Of a DNA stretch of 6,689 bases, positions 1 to 6,689 are shown one piece after another. The DNA comes from Pseudomonadota bacterium (GTDB lineage Bacteria > Pseudomonadota > Gammaproteobacteria > Xanthomonadales > Xanthomonadaceae): contig JAFAEU010000468.1 in NCBI GenBank assembly GCA_023423855.1, positions 1 to 6,689 on the forward strand, written 5' to 3'. The translations under genes and the position numbers were made by a program. The notes under the pieces were generated by a model. That model was given only the letters and a program-made list of their open reading frames with translations, searched no databases and had not been told where the DNA came from. Each line of letters starts with the position of its first letter. Positions within the stretch are counted from its first letter, which is position 1.

Positions 1-160
1 CGACGGGCGAGGGGATCTCGACCATCGCCTTGTCGGTCATCACCTCGGCGACGACCTGGTCCTCGGCCACGGGGCCGCCGACCTCGACCTTCCAGGCGAT
101 CAGCTCGACTTCGGCGATGCCTTCGCCGATGTCCGGCATCTTGATGACGTGGTGTCCCAT
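1..160 (-). CDS. bkdB: Branched-chain 2-oxoacid dehydrogenase E2 (dihydrolipoyl acyltransferase), N-terminal fragment
   Basis: This is the start of the E2 core subunit, which carries the acyl group from E1 on a lipoyl arm and transfers it to CoA. Only the first 53 codons are in the window; the gene runs off the left edge. The visible protein begins MGHHVIKMPDIGEGIAEVEL and is a lipoyl (biotinyl-lipoyl) domain. Lys44 in the motif VMTDKAMVEIPSP is the expected lipoylation site. The start ATG lies 3 bases after the bkdA2 stop and has a good Shine-Dalgarno, GGAGGA at 168-173 (7-base spacing), inside the end of bkdA2. Position directly after E1 alpha and E1 beta supports the branched-chain complex rather than pyruvate or 2-oxoglutarate dehydrogenase. 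The catalytic domain and any downstream lipoamide dehydrogenase gene are outside the window, so the assignment rests on the lipoyl domain plus context. Confidence 0.93.
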   Translation of the reverse strand, partial: MGHHVIKMPDIGEGIAEVELIAWKVEVGGPVAEDQVVAEVMTDKAMVEIPSPV

Positions 161-163
161 CGC

Positions 164-1204
164 TCAGTCCTCCAGCACGCGGCGCATCGCGTCGATGACC
201 CGGGCCGGGCCCGGGAAGTAGTCCCATTCCTGCGCGTGCGGGTAGGGCGTGTCCCAGCCGGTGACGCGTTCGACCGGCGCTTCGAGGTGGTAGAAGCAGT
301 GCTCCTGCACCAGCGCCACCAGCTCCGCGCCGAAGCCGCAGGTACGGGTGGCTTCGTGCAGCACGATGCAGCGCCGCGTCTTCTTCACCGAGTCCATGAT
401 GGTGTCGTAGTCCAGCGGCCACAGGCTGCGCAGGTCGATCACTTCGGCATCGATGCCGGCGTCCTCGGCCGCGGCCAGCGCCACCCACACCGTGGTGCCG
501 TAGGTCAGGATGGTCACGGCCTTGCCTTCGCGCACGATGGCGGCCTTGTCCAGCGGCACCGAGTAGTAGCCTTCCGGCACCACGTTGTCGGTGTGCTTGG
601 ACCACGCGGTGACGGGGCGGTCGTGGTGACCGTCGAACGGGCCGTTGTAGCGGCGCTTGGGCTCCAGGAAGATCACCGGGTCGTCGCACTCGATCGCCGA
701 GATCAGCAGGCCCTTGGCGTCGTAGGGGTTGCTGGGCATCACCGTGCGCACGCCGCACACGTGGGTGAAGAGCGCCTCCGGGCTCTGGCTGTGGGTCTGG
801 CCGCCGTAGATGCCGCCGCCGCAGGGCGTGCGGAACACCAGCGGCGCGGTGAACATGCCGCGGGAGCGGTAGCGCAGGCGCGCGGCCTCGGAGGCGATCT
901 GGTCGTAGGCCGGGTAGATGTAGTCGGCGAACTGGATCTCCGCCACCGGACGCAGGCCGTAGGCGGCCATGCCGATGGCGGCGCCGGCGATGCCGGTCTC
1001 GGAAATCGGCGCGTCGAACACGCGATGCTTGCCGTACTTGGCCTGCAGGCCGTCGGTGCAGCGGAACACGCCGCCGAAGTAGCCCACGTCCTGGCCGAAG
1101 ACCACGACGTCGTCGCTGCGCGCGAGCATCACGTCCATCGCCGAGCGCAGCGACTGGATCATCGTCATCGGCGCGGTGCCGGTCGGAAGGTCGGTCTGGC
1201 TCAT
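164..1204 (-). CDS. bkdA2: Branched-chain 2-oxoacid dehydrogenase E1 component, beta subunit
   Basis: This is the beta subunit of the thiamine-diphosphate-dependent E1 heterotetramer, which decarboxylates the 2-oxoacids derived from Val, Leu and Ile. The predicted 346-aa protein closely resembles Pseudomonas BkdA2 (about 339 aa) along its whole length. It has a transketolase-like pyrimidine-binding domain at about residues 15-190 with FGQDVGYFGGVFRCT (36-50) and the cofactor-activating glutamate in ISETGI (Glu69). The segment GGGIYGGQTHSQSPEA (129-144) holds the conserved active-site-region His138. A C-terminal transketolase domain (about 210-335) includes DLRSLWPLD and HEATRTCGFGAE. I chose ATG at 1204 because GGGAG (1212-1216) sits 7 bases upstream; Met13 and Met15 are alternative starts. 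The gene begins 2 bases after the bkdA1 stop (TGACCATG), so translation is probably coupled. No lesion or missing motif is seen. Confidence 0.97.
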   Translation of the reverse strand: MSQTDLPTGTAPMTMIQSLRSAMDVMLARSDDVVVFGQDVGYFGGVFRCTDGLQAKYGKHRVFDAPISETGIAGAAIGMAAYGLRPVAEIQFADYIYPAYDQIASEAARLRYRSRGMFTAPLVFRTPCGGGIYGGQTHSQSPEALFTHVCGVRTVMPSNPYDAKGLLISAIECDDPVIFLEPKRRYNGPFDGHHDRPVTAWSKHTDNVVPEGYYSVPLDKAAIVREGKAVTILTYGTTVWVALAAAEDAGIDAEVIDLRSLWPLDYDTIMDSVKKTRRCIVLHEATRTCGFGAELVALVQEHCFYHLEAPVERVTGWDTPYPHAQEWDYFPGPARVIDAMRRVLED

Positions 1205-1206
1205 GG

Positions 1207-4086
<2,880 letters not shown>

Positions 4087-4090
<4 letters not shown>

Positions 4091-5025
4091 ACACCGGACG
4101 ACTGCCGACCACGATTCCCGAATACCTGGCGCACCTGCGGCGCTCGCTGGCCGGCGCGGACCCGGCGCTGGTGCAGGACGCGCTGTACGACGCCGAGGAA
4201 TACCTGCGCTCGGAGCTGGCCGAGAACCCCGGCCGGAGCGAGGCCGAGGTGATCGCCGCGGTCGCGTCGAGCTACGGCGCGCCGGACGAGGTCGCCGACA
4301 TCTACCGCGACACCGAGGTCAAGGTGCAGACCGCACTGCGGCCGCCGTCGCCGCCGTCGCGCAAGTCGGCGCTGGGGCGCTTCTTCGGCGTGTTCGCCGA
4401 TCCGCGCGCGTACGCCTCGCTGTTCTACATGCTGCTGTCGCTGGCGACCGGCATCTTCTACTTCACCTGGGTGGTCGCCGGCTTCTCGACGTCGCTGGGC
4501 CTGTCGGTCACGATCGTCGGCATCCCGCTGCTGATCCTGTTCTTCGGCTCGGTGCGGGTGCTGTCGCTGGTCGAGGGCCGGATCGTCGAGGTGATGCTCG
4601 GCGAGCGCATGCCGCGGCGGCCGCTGTACACCGTGCGCGGCCGTAGCCTCTGGCAGCGCATCGGCGACATGTTCACCGACCCGCGCAGCTGGACCGCGAT
4701 GCTGTACATGCTGCTGATGCTGCCGCTTGGCGTCTTCTACTTCACCCTGGCGGTGACCCTGCTGGCGACGTCGATCGCCTTCGTCGCGGCGCCGCTCCTG
4801 GTGTGGACGGGCATCGCCGACGTCGACGTGCACTACAACGGCTGGCAGCTGCTGAACTTCGACGGCAGCGTCGTCAGCACCTCGCTGCCGGCCTGGGGCC
4901 TGCCGTTCGTGCTGGTGTGCGGCATCGTGCTGCTGTTCGCCACGATGCACATCGCGCGCGGGGTCGGCCGCCTGCACGGGCTGTTCGCCAAGCATCTGCT
5001 GGTGAAGACGGCGCAGTATTCGTAG
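4087..5025 (+). CDS. HAAS/DUF1700-like signalling domain fused to a Sensor-type membrane domain
   Basis: This is a predicted inner-membrane protein of 312 aa with no signal peptide. Residues 10-75 are soluble and helical, YLAHLRRSLAGAD through YGAPDEVADIYRD. This is the pattern of HAAS/DUF1700 domains found in partners of PadR regulators. A proline-rich linker (85-92) follows. The membrane part has about five hydrophobic segments (about 109-133, 138-160, 203-225, 226-243, 268-290). It contains a clear internal repeat: FADPRAYASLFYMLLSLATG (103-122) recurs as FTDPRSWTAMLYMLLMLPLG (196-215), each followed by FYFT, with a period of 93 residues. This architecture resembles the Pfam 'Sensor' domain (PF13796), often seen before histidine kinases, but no kinase region is present. 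It overlaps padR by four bases. The likely role is to sense an envelope or membrane condition and modulate PadR; the signal is unknown. Domain names come from recall of patterns, not a search. Confidence 0.85.
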
Positions 5026-5038
5026 GAACCACAACGCC

Positions 5039-5121
5039 TGTCATTCCGAGCGTAGCGAGGAATCTGCCTTTAAGCCCGGATGGACGGTGACGGCAGATTC
5101 CTCGCTACGCTCGGGATGACA
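5039..5121. repeat. Long hairpin repeat (30-bp arms) between convergent genes, probable bidirectional terminator
   Basis: The left arm (5039-5068, beginning TGTCATTCCGAGCGTAGCGA) and right arm (5092-5121) are reverse complements at 29 of 30 positions. The exception pairs as a G-T wobble. The loop is 23 bases (5069-5091). The arm core belongs to a dispersed repeat seen in many bacterial genomes with consensus like CATCCCGAGCGCAGCGAGGG. Its spurious translations read VIPSVARNL or SRAQRGIW. It begins 14 bases after the sensor gene stop and lies 41 bases past the phaZ stop, so it could stop transcription or protect 3' ends from both sides. There is no clear T-tract, so intrinsic termination is uncertain. 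Confidence 0.85.
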
Positions 5122-5161
5122 ACTTTGAAGGCCATGAAGGCCAACAGCCGGATGCGTCCGA

Positions 5162-6490
5162 TCAACGGCGCGCAGGGCGCTTCGCGGCGACTTTCGCCGC
5201 CTTGCGTGGCGCGGGCTTCTTGCGGGCTTTCCGTTTGGGCGCCGCCGCCACGTTCGCGGCGATGAAGTCGCGCACCTGCGGATAGACCTGCTCGCGCCAG
5301 CGGCGGCCGCTGAAGATGCCGTAGTGGCCGGCGCCCTTGACGGTGAGGTGCTGCTGGCGGTCCGCGGCGATGCCGGTGCACAGCTTGTGCGCGGCGCGTG
5401 TCTGGCCGAGGCCGGAAATGTCGTCGAGTTCGCCCTCGATGGTGAACAGCGCGGTGTCGCGGATCGCCGAGGGCTTCACCCGCTCGCCGGCCACGTCCCA
5501 CAGGCCGCGCGGCAGCAGGTGGTCCTGGAACACCACGCGGATGGTGTCGAGGTAGTACTCGGCCGGCATGTCGAGCACGGCGTTGTACTCGTCGTAGAAC
5601 CGGCGGTGCGATTCGGCGTCCTCGAGGTCGCCCTTGATCAGGTCCTGGTAGAAATCCCAGTGCGACATGAAGTGCCGCTCGGGGTTCATCGCCATGAAGC
5701 CGGTGTGCTGCAGGAAGCCGGGATAGACCCGGCGCCCGGCGCCCGGGTAGTTCTGCGGCACCGGGTGGATGACGTTGTGCTCGAACCACCAGTGCGGCTT
5801 CTGGGTGGCGAGGTTGTTGACCGAGGTCGGCGACTCGCGGGTGTCGATCGGGCCGCCCATCATCACCAGCGAACGCGGCACGACCTCGCCGCGCGCGGCC
5901 ATCAGCGACACCGCGGCCAGCACCGGTACCGTCGGCTGGCACACGCTCATCACGTGCAGGTCCTGCGCGCCGATGTGGCGGATGAACTCCTGGATGTAGC
6001 CGACGTAGTCGTCGAGCGTGAACTCGCCGACCTCCTTGGGCACCATGCGCGCGTCGACCCAGTCGGTGATGTAGACCTTGTGGTCGCGCAGCATCGTGCG
6101 CACGGTGTCGCGCAGCAGGGTGGCGTGGTGGCCCGACAGCGGCGCGACGATCAGCACCGGCGGCTGCCCGCGCATCTCGCCGATGGTGCCGGCGTCGTCG
6201 GTGTAGCGCTTGAAGCGCAGCAGGTTGCAGAACGGCCTGGAGACGACCTTCTTCTCGACGACCGGGTAGACCTCGCCTTCCCACTCGATCGAGTGGATGT
6301 CGAACGCGGGCTTCTCGTAGTCCTTGCCGACGCGGTACAGCAGTTCGTTGGCGGCGGCGATGCGCTCGGCGCCGGGCATCGCGGAAAGCCAGCTGCCCGA
6401 TGCGGAGAAGGCCCTGGCGTTGGCGTCCGCCCAGTAGGTCAGGGGGGCCATCCAGGAGCGGGTGAGTTCGTGGAACTGGTACAGGAGCAT
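5162..6490 (-). CDS. phaZ: Intracellular polyhydroxyalkanoate (PHB) depolymerase
   Basis: This enzyme hydrolyses stored poly(3-hydroxybutyrate)-type polyester in cytoplasmic granules. The 442-aa protein matches the Cupriavidus-type PhaZ family (about 419 aa) nearly throughout. The start is MLLYQFHELTRSWMAPLTYW, then YEKPAFDI, APLSGHHATLLRDTVRTMLR, YIQEFIRHIGA, HTGFMAMNP and GHYGIFSGRRWRE. The catalytic Cys-Asp-His triad is intact: Cys184 in SVCQPT, Asp356 in GELDDISG and His389 in GAGHYG. I chose the ATG at 6490 because family homology starts exactly there, with a weak GAGAG upstream; the in-frame ATG at 6526 would add an arginine-rich leader with no family resemblance. Past the conserved domain (end about 412), the tail is unusual: 13 of the last 24 residues are Lys/Arg, with Ala/Pro and no acidic residue. 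No other polyester gene is in the window. It is convergent with the sensor gene and flanked by hairpin repeats on both sides. Confidence 0.95.
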   Translation of the reverse strand: MLLYQFHELTRSWMAPLTYWADANARAFSASGSWLSAMPGAERIAAANELLYRVGKDYEKPAFDIHSIEWEGEVYPVVEKKVVSRPFCNLLRFKRYTDDAGTIGEMRGQPPVLIVAPLSGHHATLLRDTVRTMLRDHKVYITDWVDARMVPKEVGEFTLDDYVGYIQEFIRHIGAQDLHVMSVCQPTVPVLAAVSLMAARGEVVPRSLVMMGGPIDTRESPTSVNNLATQKPHWWFEHNVIHPVPQNYPGAGRRVYPGFLQHTGFMAMNPERHFMSHWDFYQDLIKGDLEDAESHRRFYDEYNAVLDMPAEYYLDTIRVVFQDHLLPRGLWDVAGERVKPSAIRDTALFTIEGELDDISGLGQTRAAHKLCTGIAADRQQHLTVKGAGHYGIFSGRRWREQVYPQVRDFIAANVAAAPKRKARKKPAPRKAAKVAAKRPARR

Positions 6491-6521
6491 CGGCTCTCGC
6501 TGTCGGCGACTGCTGCGGCGC

Positions 6522-6554
6522 AGCATACTCCATCCCGGGGAAACCGGGAGTCAA
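6522..6554 (-). promoter_or_regulatory. Weak candidate promoter upstream of phaZ
   Basis: On the minus strand TTGACT (6549-6554) matches five of six bases of a -35 box. TATGCT (6522-6527) matches four of six of a -10, but the 21-base spacer is too long for a normal sigma70 promoter. The spacer contains a small inverted repeat, TCCCGG (6533-6538) / CCGGGA (6544-6549). It is the most promoter-like part of the 200 bp upstream of phaZ, and the support is slight. Start of transcription here would place the upstream ATG at 6526 at or before the mRNA 5' end, consistent with the 6490 start. Confidence 0.2.
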
Positions 6555-6618
6555 TGGGCGGGCGGAACGGGGCTCCGGCGGCTGCCGGGACCTGATTTCG
6601 GGCGCATCCCGAGCGTGA

Positions 6619-6689
6619 TGTCATCCCGAGCGCAGCGAGGGATCTGGTTTCCGACGGCCTGTGGGTAGATCCCTCGCTGCGCTCGGGAT
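6619..6689. repeat. Second hairpin repeat of the CATCCCGAGCGCAGCGAGGG family, cut by the window end
   Basis: The left arm from 6619 includes ATCCCGAGCGCAGCGAGGGA (6623-6642, continuing to 6645). The right arm 6667-6689 is its perfect reverse complement over 23 bases, and pairing probably continues beyond the window. The loop is 21 bases (6646-6666) and unrelated to the loop of the copy at 5039-5121. The arms are the same family as that copy but differ at two core positions, identically in both arms. The element is upstream of phaZ. The neighbouring gene beyond the edge is unknown, so whether it is a terminator cannot be judged. Confidence 0.8.

Noticed and set aside
5044..5120. Peptides such as VIPSVARNL in frames ending in the hairpin
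   Set aside because: These are well-known spurious translations of the dispersed palindromic repeat, not protein motifs.
5184..5200. Perfect 7-bp hairpin GCGGCGA/TCGCCGC inside the phaZ 3' end
   Set aside because: It lies within codons for the Lys/Ala-rich tail, where such GC-rich inverted repeats arise readily from codon composition. There is no reason to call it regulatory.
6491..6526. Longer phaZ start at 6526 giving an MLRRSSRRQREP leader
   Set aside because: Family homology begins precisely at the Met at 6490, and the extra residues look like untranslated leader.
5070..6595. Other long frames across phaZ (minus 5070-6554 and plus 5324-6595)
   Set aside because: Both are frame shadows of phaZ. 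Their translations are Arg/His/Ala-rich without motifs, while the chosen frame has an intact catalytic triad and full-length family match.

Overview
The window looks like chromosomal DNA of a high-GC gammaproteobacterium. The best fit is Xanthomonadaceae (Lysobacter/Luteimonas/Stenotrophomonas-like). The reasons are the strong G/C bias at third codon positions with long spurious antisense frames, BkdA1/BkdA2 proteins very close in sequence to the Pseudomonas-type branched-chain keto acid dehydrogenase, and two palindromic repeat families typical of such genomes: one with TGTAGGAGCG / GGCTGAAGCC signatures and one with CATCCCGAGCGCAGCGAGGGAT. The genus is an inference; no rRNA or other marker is present.

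Layout. Bases 1-2439 (minus strand) hold the first three genes of a branched-chain 2-oxoacid dehydrogenase operon, transcribed right to left: bkdA1 (E1 alpha), bkdA2 (E1 beta) and the start of bkdB (E2, lipoyl domain only, cut by the window edge). The genes are 2 and 3 bases apart. Bases 2440-2700 are a divergent intergenic region. It carries a roughly 100-bp mosaic of palindromes next to bkdA1, and an AT-rich promoter-like patch with two identical 9-bp direct repeats 30 bp apart next to a plus-strand LysR-family regulator (2701-3612). Bases 3713-5025 (plus) are a two-gene operon with an ATGA overlap: a short PadR-family repressor and a membrane protein with a HAAS/DUF1700-like N-terminal domain and a duplicated four-helix 'Sensor'-type membrane domain. 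Bases 5162-6490 (minus) encode an intracellular poly(3-hydroxyalkanoate) depolymerase (phaZ) with a strongly basic C-terminal tail. An 83-bp hairpin repeat sits between the convergent sensor gene and phaZ. A second, related hairpin lies upstream of phaZ and runs off the window end.

How it may work together. BkdA1/A2/B oxidatively decarboxylate the 2-oxoacids from Val, Leu and Ile to branched acyl-CoAs, which can be catabolised or used as primers for iso/anteiso fatty acids. PhaZ mobilises stored polyester to acyl monomers. Both belong to acyl/carbon-storage metabolism, but the sequence gives no evidence of co-regulation. The LysR regulator is placed as a candidate regulator of bkd. The PadR/HAAS-sensor pair looks like a self-contained envelope-sensing regulatory module.

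No clearly undescribed large system is visible. The points most worth a second look are the PadR/HAAS-Sensor pair, the basic tail on PhaZ, the LysR/direct-repeat arrangement facing bkd, and the two hairpin repeats around phaZ whose arms co-vary.
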